The notes below the pieces were generated by a model. That model worked only from the letters and a program-made list of their open reading frames with translations. It had not been told where the DNA came from and ran no database searches. A stretch of DNA of 64,000 nucleotides from Luidia sarsii. Its lineage: Eukaryota > Echinodermata > Asteroidea > Paxillosida > Luidiidae. The position numbers were made by a program, and so were the translations under genes. The DNA lies in contig OX465110.1 of NCBI GenBank assembly GCA_949987565.1, forward strand, positions 12,164,363-12,228,362, written 5' to 3'. Positions 1 to 6,982 of the stretch are shown in pieces; position 1 is the first letter of the stretch, and the number at the start of each line of letters is the position of its first letter.

Positions 1-598
1 TCTGAACTTTGGTTAAGAAAGGAGAAGGGAATAGAAATCGTATTAATTTTTTCATCTTCATTATGTTGGAAATAATAACCAAGAGTCCAAATAATTATGA
101 GGTCATTATATTTCATAAAAAAATTGTCACTTTGAGTATAATTCACGTGACATGAATTGAAAGGTACCTGCTTGGAAAGAACTCGTTACTGTCACTTTAT
201 CAGCTGCCACGTAACATGGGTGTAAAGTTGTGGTTCTCCCCTTGCGGTTTAGAACACGATTTTTGTCAACCATTCAATTTGCTGCTTCCCTCAATCTATA
301 TGATATCCGAATTGGTACCGTTTGATCAATGATCATCAGCTTCGGGTGGTCTTCAATAATCATGTGTCGTTGTAATGCGTCACTTGACATTAAAGCTGCA
401 TTATTTTAACTGGGAAGAGTTATCGTATTGTACATGTTGCTTCAGGTTGAAACTTTGCTTGAGTTTAGAATCGACAATATTTAAGGTAAAATTTAACTGA
501 CATGACATGATTTTCACTTAAACCTCACTAACATTTTCACTTGAACAATTTTGTACATGCATGCCATCGTACTGCGCCATGCATAATAATTATGGCTT
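1..598 (+). repeat. U0: partial L unit (3' end only)
   Basis: These 598 bp equal the end of unit U1 (3191-3788) and lie wholly within the L-specific segment, of which the first ~62 bp are cut off by the window edge. It carries the early-L subtype: ataaaaaaa near 116, ttctcccc near 235 and aatatttaagg near 477. A CACGTG E-box lies at 144-149 and two TGATCA palindromes at 323-328 and 330-335. No gene is seen. Confidence 0.95.
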
Positions 599-691
599 AC
601 GGAAGTATTTTAGTGTGCTGCACCCTTTACTCGCGACGAAATCCAAAAGCCCGCCGTCAACGGCCATGCCCCGTAATTTTAATCGGGTTCG

Positions 692-942
692 CTAACATGT
701 ATCAGATGTCCGTGACTGTTGCGTAACACAAGTGGCCTTGTGTGGAAGACGCTCGCCTGCCAACGTGTAGGTTCGTGGTTCGATCCCGGGGGTATTTTTA
801 ACTTCTTTTTTTCTCAGCACGATAGTGCGGTATAAGGTGTTTAAAAAACTCCCGCAAACACCAACGTCGCGTGTGGCGCATCTAGATGGGTCGCTGTGAC
901 GCTGGGACTGTCCTCGTAATCCAGGTTCGCGTCTTCGTACAG
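692..942 (+). mobile_element. SINE-like repeat, copy 1 of the unit, tRNA-like head
   Basis: This ~251 bp sequence is repeated directly at 1440-1690 in the same unit with roughly 90% identity by eye. The homology begins near the ctaacatgta motif and ends at gtcttcgtacag. The first ~100 bp look like a tRNA: a box A-like element (733-745), a region resembling the anticodon arm of tRNA-Gly(GCC), and a near-perfect box B (777-787). The tail (about 812-942) is not recognised. A conventional acceptor stem cannot be drawn, so this is a tRNA-derived element rather than a functional tRNA. An alternative is a short direct-repeat element of the TRIM kind, but the Pol III boxes favour a SINE. Confidence 0.7.
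733..787 (+). promoter_or_regulatory. Pol III internal promoter-like boxes A and B, SINE copy 1
   Basis: Box A-like tggccttgtgtgg (733-745) resembles TRGCNNAGYNGG, and box B-like ggttcgatccc (777-787) matches GGTTCGANTCC at 10 of 11 positions. Starts of the two boxes are 44 nt apart, a normal spacing for tRNA-type promoters. T runs at 795-799 (5 T) and 806-812 (7 T) lie directly downstream and would be expected to stop Pol III, giving a transcript of well under 100 nt unless read through. Activity is inferred, not shown. Confidence 0.6.
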
Positions 943-1160
943 GGACACATGCGTTTGGTCGACTCGGCGGCCAAGGTCTAGGGGCCGCTGTGTTTCCTCC
1001 CTCACATGGCGCAGGGTCTACGGGCCTATAATATGGATGAGGACAGGGAAGGACGTGCGGTGGACCGGTACCGAGGCCTTAAGAGCTCTAATAGATCCGT
1101 GCACACGGGACGACCCTGGAGGTCCCGGGGATCTGAAAGCTTGGTCTGACACCGCATAAC
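943..1160 (+). repeat. GC-rich linker between the SINE-like copies
   Basis: About 218 bp of GC-rich sequence lying between the first SINE-like copy and the T-rich tract. It holds several restriction-like palindromes (for example ggtacc and cccggg) but no recognised family. This is where the units carry their largest small-scale variants: a 3-nt difference near 1028 (U1 and U2 only) and a 7-nt net replacement after ggtacc in U5, U6 and U10. No gene is seen; the long minus-strand frame across it in U5, U6 and U10 is judged spurious. Confidence 0.8.
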
Positions 1161-1439
1161 TTTTTTTCTCGCTACTTTGATTTTTTAAGTGTTTCGTGCT
1201 CGTTTTTTCTATTCATTTTTAGCTGTTTGGTCTTCCGAAACAGCTTTTGTTTTCGTTTTTTTTCTTCTATACATTTTGTTTTTTTCTCCCCTTTTTTTGT
1301 CCATCTGTTTCGGTCTTCCGAAACGGCTCTTGTCTTCGTTCTGTTTTGTTTTCTTATTCAAATTTTTTCTTAGTTGTTTCGGTCTTTCAAAAACAGCTCT
1401 TCTTTTCGTTTTTTGTAAATACGCCTTTTCACTTTTTTT
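1161..1439 (+). repeat. Pyrimidine-rich tract with three related hairpin cores
   Basis: About 280 bp dominated by T and C on the plus strand. A core of the form tgtttcggtcttccgaaac occurs near 1223 (one base missing), near 1305 (perfect 7-bp stem gtttcgg/ccgaaac around a tctt loop) and near 1374 (decayed), so it looks like an old imperfect tandem repeat of roughly 70-80 bp. The apparent proteins in it are runs of Phe, Leu and Ser caused by base composition. The final T run is 9 T then aacg in most units, 8 T in U7, U9, U11-U13, and 9 T then acg in U18-U23. Confidence 0.8.
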
Positions 1440-1690
1440 TTAACGTGTAAGATATCCGAAACTGTTGCGTAACACAAAGTGTCCTTGTGTGAAAGACGCT
1501 CGACTGCCAACGTGTAGGTTCGTGGTTCGATCCCGGGGGTATTTTTCACTTATTTTTTTTCTCAGCACGACTGTGCTGTATAAGGTGTTTAAAAAACTCC
1601 CGCAAACACCAACGTCGCATGTGGCGCATCTCGATGGGTCGGTGTGATGCTGGGACTCTCCTCGTAATCCAGGTTCGCGTCTCCGTATAG
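1440..1690 (+). mobile_element. SINE-like repeat, copy 2 of the unit
   Basis: Direct repeat of 692-942 with the same orientation. Box B ggttcgatccc is intact at 1524-1534, but the box A-like region (1480-1493, tgtccttgtgtgaa) has lost the GG that ends box A in copy 1, so its promoter should be weaker. The anticodon-arm region reads ctcgactgcc rather than ctcgcctgcc. Homology to copy 1 stops at the tatag of 1686-1690, exactly where the inverted-repeat element carrying the THAP relic begins. Confidence 0.7.
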
Positions 1691-1702
1691 ACCCGTCTTC
1701 GA

Positions 1703-1710
1703 TGACGTCA
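1703..1710. promoter_or_regulatory. CRE palindrome in left TIR
   Basis: Perfect TGACGTCA, the consensus full CRE site bound by CREB/ATF bZIP proteins in animals. It lies 17 nt from the element end and is mirrored in the right TIR. Repeated in every unit. Confidence 0.6.
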
Positions 1711-1725
1711 CGGTTTTGTTCATCG

Positions 1726-1735
1726 GCCATCTTGG
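1726..1735 (+). promoter_or_regulatory. YY1-like motif in left TIR
   Basis: GCCATCTTGG matches the core of the YY1 consensus (GCCATNTT). The same motif appears inverted at 2245-2254 and again in this orientation at 2910-2919, so three occur per unit. Confidence 0.5.
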
Positions 1736-1834
1736 ATTACACACATGAGCACGTCGTCACCGCCGTTACTAAGTCAGCTGTGCATACAAACAACTCCACA
1801 TGCACGGCGGCAAGTTTTGAACTCGTCGTAGTTG

Positions 1835-1850
1835 TACTACTACTACTACT
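1835..1850 (+). repeat. (TAC)5 microsatellite
   Basis: Five TAC repeats and a trailing T. The translated serine run over this place is the same length in all 23 complete units, so the repeat number has not slipped since the array was homogenised. Confidence 0.9.
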
Positions 1851-1856
1851 GCGTAC

Positions 1857-1871
1857 ACTATAGTATATACT
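1857..1871. repeat. Overlapping AT-rich palindromes
   Basis: ACTATAGT (1857-1864) overlaps AGTATATACT (1862-1871), both perfect palindromes. The tatata core lies about 80 nt upstream of the THAP start codon and could be a TATA-type promoter element of the ancestral transposon; that role is inferred from position only. Confidence 0.5.
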
Positions 1872-1878
1872 AGTTGTG

Positions 1879-1910
1879 CCATGGAGGAATCTCTTTTTAT
1901 TCCTCCGTGG
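1879..1910. repeat. 12-bp hairpin upstream of THAP relic
   Basis: Left arm ccatggaggaat (1879-1890) pairs with attcctccgtgg (1899-1910) around the loop ctcttttt; only one pair is a G-T wobble. It lies 37 nt before the THAP ATG. It is unchanged in the units I compared. Function unknown. Confidence 0.75.
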
Positions 1911-1947
1911 TTGTATCATGGATTGGAGGAACTTGTTTTGTTGAAAG

Positions 1948-2095
1948 ATGATTAACTTTTGCGCTGTCCTTGGCTGTGGAAGCAGGGCTGATCGTGATAA
2001 GAAATATTTTGTATCGTTTACCCGCTGTACTGACAAGAGAAGGTGACGCAACTCGTACACTTTCGCTAAAAAGATGGACGAAATGGTTGTCGCGG
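1948..2095 (+). pseudogene. THAP zinc-finger domain relic, frameshifted (U1)
   Basis: Starting at ATG 1948, the first 21 codons read like the start of a THAP domain: MINFCAVLGCGSR, with the first two zinc ligands Cys5 (1960-1962) and Cys10 (1975-1977), then a charged stretch ending in KKYF. That frame stops at 2044-2046. From 2012 the +1-shifted frame continues the domain, with YRLPAV (the conserved Leu-Pro) and, near 2072-2095, TKWLSRVN (the conserved Trp). The join needs one frameshift near 2008-2012. The third Cys and the His of the C2CH motif are not found; the expected region near 2100-2115 has tac where a Cys codon would be expected. THAP domains bind DNA and occur at the N-terminus of several transposases. 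This copy cannot make the domain. Position 1988 is C (Ala). Confidence 0.75.
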
Positions 2096-2244
2096 GTTAA
2101 TTGTGTACGGATCTATTCCAGCAATAAAGCCGAGAATGTCGAGAGAACTGTAATAAGCCGACCGTGCAGCATTCGAATTCGCCATGACGACCAACGTAAC
2201 GTTAAACGAACACAAACGTGCGAGCGAAAGCGTGTGTATTTACT

Positions 2245-2254
2245 CCAAGATGGC
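2245..2254 (-). promoter_or_regulatory. YY1-like motif in right TIR
   Basis: CCAAGATGGC followed by GG on the plus strand, the AAGATGGCGG form typical of YY1 sites near animal promoters. It mirrors 1726-1735. Confidence 0.5.
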
Positions 2255-2280
2255 GGATCTCGATGTGTCTAGTAGCAACG

Positions 2281-2288
2281 TGACGTCA
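2281..2288. promoter_or_regulatory. CRE palindrome in right TIR
   Basis: Second perfect TGACGTCA in the unit, 16 nt from the right end of the THAP-relic element. Confidence 0.6.
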
Positions 2289-2304
2289 GTAAGAAGGGTC
2301 TATA

Positions 2305-2455
2305 GCGCTTGTTTTGTAGTAGATATCTGTGTTACTATACGCCTAAGCCTAAGATTGACAAGCTCAGTGCCAGTGAGTACTGCAGCAGTTGGCAGCGTTC
2401 AGGCAACCTAGTTAAAGGATCACCGATAGAGGGCGCCCTGTACGCAAAATGACCC
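2305..2455 (+). repeat. Spacer between the two DNA-transposon-like modules
   Basis: About 150 bp with no gene. It contains two telomere-like gcctaa steps (2341-2353), a CTGCAG palindrome, and the CTCF-like motif listed separately. It does not resemble the sequence that follows SINE-like copy 1, so the THAP-relic element is not a simple insertion into an otherwise complete second SINE copy. Confidence 0.7.
2423..2439 (+). promoter_or_regulatory. CTCF-like motif with 10-bp palindrome
   Basis: CCGATAGAGGGCGC (2423-2436) matches the bilaterian CTCF core CCASYAGRKGGCRS at 12 of 14 positions, and overlaps the perfect palindrome agggcgccct (2430-2439). It recurs in every complete unit. Binding is only a prediction from the motif, and depends on the host having CTCF. 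TAGAGGGCGC could also be part of a transposon end. Confidence 0.4.
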
Positions 2456-2478
2456 AAAAGGGTGCAGAACACTAAATA
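2456..2478 (+). repeat. Left TIR of the MITE-like element
   Basis: Inverted partner of 3796-3818 and, over ~18 bp, of 2924-2941. Core gggtgcag(a/c)acac. Confidence 0.65.
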
Positions 2479-2909
2479 GAGCTCCCATTGAACACTGTAC
2501 AAAAACACTCACTTTCAAAGTCAATTATCCCATGCCCAAAAGTCTCTCAGTTCTTGTAGCTATACTTAAAATTGTAGTTTGGACCTTCATCTCTCAGATT
2601 CTTTTCAATTTTAGTGCTCTTAGCCGATTAGATTGTTTGCTAATTACCCTCCGAAAAAACACCCCCAAAATGTGTAGCCGTCCAACCGAATTTCTGCAAG
2701 GATTTTGGGATGGACCCCTCCACTTCCACAGCCAAATAGGGCCACATTTAAAGCCAGATATGTCCAAATTACATACCAAATTGAAGAGTGAACCCCCAGG
2801 TTGTCTTAAGCTTCACTTGTTCTACAATGTATCAGTTAATTAGCCTCCAAAGACCCCTTATTAAAAAAAAAGTTGTGGGTACACACTTTATGATAATCAG
2901 CTCGGCGGA

Positions 2910-2919
2910 GCCATCTTGG
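2910..2919 (+). promoter_or_regulatory. Third YY1-like motif, near internal MITE end
   Basis: GCCATCTTGG again, just before the internal right end of the MITE-like element at 2924-2941. It is in a different module from the other two, so the motif was acquired or selected independently, or is coincidental. Confidence 0.4.
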
Positions 2920-3128
2920 ATGGATTTTGTGTGCTGCACCCTATAAGGGGGCTAAACTTTAAAGTTGGGTCACAAAATTGGGCTTAAAATGTGACAGAGA
3001 TGGTACTGATGCAACATGTGAAAATAAAATTGAAAAAAAGTATTGCGTTTGTCCGCAATGATTGAAAATGTGATGGGTGGGGGCCCATGCCTTTGTGCAC
3101 AGTCTGGCATGAAAAAAAACCACTGCTT

Positions 3129-3788
3129 TAAAGAAGCCATAGGTATACACTTTTTTGACAACTGTATTGGGCTTATGAATAACTGAGAGTTCTGAACTTT
3201 GGTTAAGAAAGGAGAAGGGAATAGAAATCGTATTAATTTTTTCATCTTCATTATGTTGGAAATAATAACCAAGAGTCCAAATAATTATGAGGTCATTATA
3301 TTTCATAAAAAAATTGTCACTTTGAGTATAATTCACGTGACATGAATTGAAAGGTACCTGCTTGGAAAGAACTCGTTACTGTCACTTTATCAGCTGCCAC
3401 GTAACATGGGTGTAAAGTTGTGGTTCTCCCCTTGCGGTTTAGAACACGATTTTTGTCAACCATTCAATTTGCTGCTTCCCTCAATCTATATGATATCCGA
3501 ATTGGTACCGTTTGATCAATGATCATCAGCTTCGGGTGGTCTTCAATAATCATGTGTCGTTGTAATGCGTCACTTGACATTAAAGCTGCATTATTTTAAC
3601 TGGGAAGAGTTATCGTATTGTACATGTTGCTTCAGGTTGAAACTTTGCTTGAGTTTAGAATCGACAATATTTAAGGTAAAATTTAACTGACATGACATGA
3701 TTTTCACTTAAACCTCACTAACATTTTCACTTGAACAATTTTGTACATGCATGCCATCGTACTGCGCCATGCATAATAATTATGGCTT
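3129..3788 (+). repeat. L-specific 660-bp segment (U1)
   Basis: Present only in L units. S units join ctgctt directly to acggaag; here the segment lies between two gctt tetranucleotides (3125-3128 and 3785-3788). It begins taaagAAGCCATA and ends TATGGCTT, an 8-bp perfect inverted repeat, so it could be an inserted element; equally, S units could come from deletion between the gctt copies. AT-rich, with a CACGTG site at 3334-3339 and two TGATCA palindromes. Other copies: 6319-6982, 9510-10169, 17735-18394, 23447-24106, 29152-29811, 32338-32997, 43100-43759. Short frames inside have no recognised motif. Confidence 0.85.
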
Positions 3789-6700
3789 ACGGAAGTATTT
3801 TAGTGTGCTGCACCCTTTACTCGCGACGAAATCCAAAAGCCCGCCGTCAACGGCCATGCCCCGTAATTTTAATCGGGTTCGCTAACATGTATCAGATGTC
3901 CGTGACTGTTGCGTAACACAAGTGGCCTTGTGTGGAAGACGCTCGCCTGCCAACGTGTAGGTTCGTGGTTCGATCCCGGGGGTATTTTTAACTTCTTTTT
4001 TTCTCAGCACGATAGTGCGGTATAAGGTGTTTAAAAAACTCCCGCAAACACCAACGTCGCGTGTGGCGCATCTAGATGGGTCGCTGTGACGCTGGGACTG
4101 TCCTCGTAATCCAGGTTCGCGTCTTCGTACAGGGACACATGCGTTTGGTCGACTCGGCGGCCAAGGTCTAGGGGCCGCTGTGTTTCCTCCCTCACATGGC
4201 GCAGGGTCTACGGGCCTATAATATGGATGAGGACAGGGAAGGACGTGCGGTGGACCGGTACCGAGGCCTTAAGAGCTCTAATAGATCCGTGCACACGGGA
4301 CGACCCTGGAGGTCCCGGGGATCTGAAAGCTTGGTCTGACACCGCATAACTTTTTTTCTCGCTACTTTGATTTTTTAAGTGTTTCGTGCTCGTTTTTTCT
4401 ATTCATTTTTAGCTGTTTGGTCTTCCGAAACAGCTTTTGTTTTCGTTTTTTTTCTTCTATACATTTTGTTTTTTTCTCCCCTTTTTTTGTCCATCTGTTT
4501 CGGTCTTCCGAAACGGCTCTTGTCTTCGTTCTGTTTTGTTTTCTTATTCAAATTTTTTCTTAGTTGTTTCGGTCTTTCAAAAACAGCTCTTCTTTTCGTT
4601 TTTTGTAAATACGCCTTTTCACTTTTTTTTTAACGTGTAAGATATCCGAAACTGTTGCGTAACACAAAGTGTCCTTGTGTGAAAGACGCTCGACTGCCAA
4701 CGTGTAGGTTCGTGGTTCGATCCCGGGGGTATTTTTCACTTATTTTTTTTCTCAGCACGACTGTGCTGTATAAGGTGTTTAAAAAACTCCCGCAAACACC
4801 AACGTCGCATGTGGCGCATCTCGATGGGTCGGTGTGATGCTGGGACTCTCCTCGTAATCCAGGTTCGCGTCTCCGTATAGACCCGTCTTCGATGACGTCA
4901 CGGTTTTGTTCATCGGCCATCTTGGATTACACACATGAGCACGTCGTCACCGCCGTTACTAAGTCAGCTGTGCATACAAACAACTCCACATGCACGGCGG
5001 CAAGTTTTGAACTCGTCGTAGTTGTACTACTACTACTACTGCGTACACTATAGTATATACTAGTTGTGCCATGGAGGAATCTCTTTTTATTCCTCCGTGG
5101 TTGTATCATGGATTGGAGGAACTTGTTTTGTTGAAAGATGATTAACTTTTGCGCTGTCCTTGGCTGTGGAAGCAGGGCTGATCGTGATAAGAAATATTTT
5201 GTATCGTTTACCCGCTGTACTGACAAGAGAAGGTGACGCAACTCGTACACTTTCGCTAAAAAGATGGACGAAATGGTTGTCGCGGGTTAATTGTGTACGG
5301 ATCTATTCCAGCAATAAAGCCGAGAATGTCGAGAGAACTGTAATAAGCCGACCGTGCAGCATTCGAATTCGCCATGACGACCAACGTAACGTTAAACGAA
5401 CACAAACGTGCGAGCGAAAGCGTGTGTATTTACTCCAAGATGGCGGATCTCGATGTGTCTAGTAGCAACGTGACGTCAGTAAGAAGGGTCTATAGCGCTT
5501 GTTTTGTAGTAGATATCTGTGTTACTATACGCCTAAGCCTAAGATTGACAAGCTCAGTGCCAGTGAGTACTGCAGCAGTTGGCAGCGTTCAGGCAACCTA
5601 GTTAAAGGATCACCGATAGAGGGCGCCCTGTACGCAAAATGACCCAAAAGGGTGCAGAACACTAAATAGAGCTCCCATTGAACACTGTACAAAAACACTC
5701 ACTTTCAAAGTCAATTATCCCATGCCCAAAAGTCTCTCAGTTCTTGTAGCTATACTTAAAATTGTAGTTTGGACCTTCATCTCTCAGATTCTTTTCAATT
5801 TTAGTGCTCTTAGCCGATTAGATTGTTTGCTAATTACCCTCCGAAAAAACACCCCCAAAATGTGTAGCCGTCCAACCGAATTTCTGCAAGGATTTTGGGA
5901 TGGACCCCTCCACTTCCACAGCCAAATAGGGCCACATTTAAAGCCAGATATGTCCAAATTACATACCAAATTGAAGAGTGAACCCCCAGGTTGTCTTAAG
6001 CTTCACTTGTTCTACAATGTATCAGTTAATTAGCCTCCAAAGACCCCTTATTAAAAAAAAAGTTGTGGGTACACACTTTATGATAATCAGCTCGGCGGAG
6101 CCATCTTGGATGGATTTTGTGTGCTGCACCCTATAAGGGGGCTAAACTTTAAAGTTGGGTCACAAAATTGGGCTTAAAATGTGACAGAGATGGTACTGAT
6201 GCAACATGTGAAAATAAAATTGAAAAAAAGTATTGCGTTTGTCCGCAATGATTGAAAATGTGATGGGTGGGGGCCCATGCCTTTGTGCACAGTCTGGCAT
6301 GAAAAAAAACCACTGCTTTAAAGAAGCCATAGGTATACACTTTTTTGACAACTGTATTGGGCTTATGAATAACTGAGAGTTCTGAACTTTGGTTAAGAAA
6401 GTAAGGAGAAGGGAATAGAAATCGTATTAATTTTTTCATCTTCATTATGTTGGAAATAATAACCAAGAGTCCAAATAATTATGAGGTCATTATATTTCAT
6501 AAAAAAATTGTCACTTTGAGTATAATTCACGTGACATGAATTGAAAGGTACCTGCTTGGAAAGAACTCGTTACTGTCACTTTATCAGCTGCCACGTAACA
6601 TGGGTGTAAAGTTGTGGTTCTCCCCTTGCGGTTTAGAACACGATTTTTGTCAACCATTCAATTTGCTGCTTCCCTCAATCTATATGATATCCGAATTGGT

Positions 6701-6982
6701 ACCGTTTGATCAATGATCATCAGCTTCGGGTGGTCTTCAATAATCATGTGTCGTTGTAATGCGTCACTTGACATTAAAGCTGCATTATTTTAACTGGGAA
6801 GAGTTATCGTATTGTACATGTTGCTTCAGGTTGAAACTTTGCTTGAGTTTAGAATCGACAATATTTAAGGTAAAATTTAACTGACATGACATGATTTTCA
6901 CTTAAACCTCACTAACATTTTCACTTGAACAATTTTGTACATGCATGCCATCGTACTGCGCCATGCATAATAATTATGGCTT
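3789..6982 (+). repeat. U2: L unit, 3194 bp
   Basis: SINE-like copies 3882-4132 and 4630-4880; THAP-relic element 4876-5494; MITE left end at 5646; L segment 6319-6982. It shares the cctataatatgg form with U1. A unique 4-nt insertion (gtaa after aagaaa, near 6402) in the L segment looks like a local duplication and distinguishes it from every other L copy. Confidence 0.96.
5138..5285 (+). pseudogene. THAP relic, U2
   Basis: Same breaks as the U1 copy; C (Ala) form at the ATG+40 site. Confidence 0.7.

Larger units (their letters stand above)
1686..1740 (+). repeat. Left terminal inverted repeat of the THAP-relic element
   Basis: Pairs with 2241-2304 read in reverse. Shared blocks in order are TATAGACCC, a TTC-rich step, TGACGTCA followed by CG, CATCG, and GCCATCTTGG followed by an A/T-rich ACACAC stretch. 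The blocks are in the same order at both ends, which chance palindromes would not give. Confidence 0.7.
1686..2304 (+). mobile_element. Non-autonomous DNA transposon relic with THAP fragment
   Basis: The ends are imperfect inverted repeats. The left end starts tatagacccgtcttc (1686-1700) and continues through TGACGTCA (1703-1710) to GCCATCTTGG (1726-1735). The right end, read on the minus strand, starts tatagacccttctt at 2304, then TGACGTCA (2288-2281) and GCCATCTTGG (2254-2245), with an ~11-nt longer spacer. Inside is the start of a THAP zinc-finger frame and no catalytic domain. Known THAP-bearing transposases include P-element, Kolobok and ISL2EU types; this looks like an internally deleted derivative of such an element. 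Target duplication is unclear: TA or TATA flanks both ends, but the palindromic TATA makes this ambiguous and no 8-bp duplication is seen. Length is 619 bp in every unit. Confidence 0.7.
2241..2304 (-). repeat. Right terminal inverted repeat of the THAP-relic element
   Basis: Reverse-strand partner of 1686-1740. It contains CCAAGATGGC (2245-2254), TGACGTCA (2281-2288) and ends gaagggtctata at 2304. The spacer between the YY1-like and CRE-like blocks is 26 nt here and 15 nt on the left. Confidence 0.7.
599..3788 (+). repeat. U1: L unit, 3190 bp (reference unit)
   Basis: Used here as the reference for module coordinates, which are listed separately. With U2 it has a 3-nt longer cctataatatgg sequence near 1026 where all later units read cctatatgg. 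It has the 9-T form of the poly-T before the second SINE-like copy and the C form (Ala codon) of the THAP relic at 1988. Confidence 0.97.
2456..3818 (+). mobile_element. MITE-like element with ~23-bp TIRs, spans unit boundary
   Basis: Left end aaaagggtgcagaacactaa (2456-2475, continuing ata) is matched in reverse by tattttagtgtgctgcaccc (3796-3815, continuing ttt to 3818) in the next unit, with about two mismatches. A further copy of the right end, attttgtgtgctgcaccct, lies inside at about 2924-2941. The element could therefore be a 488-bp MITE (2456-2943) with an extra right end, or a ~1.36 kb element (L units) and ~0.70 kb element (S units). No transposase and no clear target duplication are seen. 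The 103-codon frame at 2532-2843 has no recognised motif and is broken by one extra A in S units, so it is not called as a gene. Confidence 0.6.

Noticed and set aside
726..795. Possible intact tRNA gene
   Set aside because: Boxes A and B are present but the acceptor arm does not pair and the T stem has a mismatch, so it is a tRNA-derived repeat only.
1189..1450. Hydrophobic Phe-rich frames that look like membrane proteins
   Set aside because: They come from the T-rich tract; the same tract gives similar products in two frames, and frame ends vary with poly-T length.
692..1690. LTR retrotransposon or TRIM with 251-bp terminal repeats
   Set aside because: The direct repeats lack TG...CA ends and there is no primer-binding site or polypurine tract next to them; the tRNA-like heads fit SINE-like copies better, though this is not excluded.
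2341..2353. Two gcctaa steps, like telomere repeat TTAGGC on the other strand
   Set aside because: Only two copies, no extension in any unit; not evidence of a telomere.
2532..2843. 103-codon plus-strand frame in the MITE-like element
   Set aside because: No recognised domain, low-complexity start, and one extra A breaks it in nearly all S units. It behaves as non-coding sequence.
2959..3336. 125-codon minus-strand frame in L units
   Set aside because: Spans the L/S junction, is broken in U2 by a 4-bp insertion, and is absent from S units. No motif is recognised.
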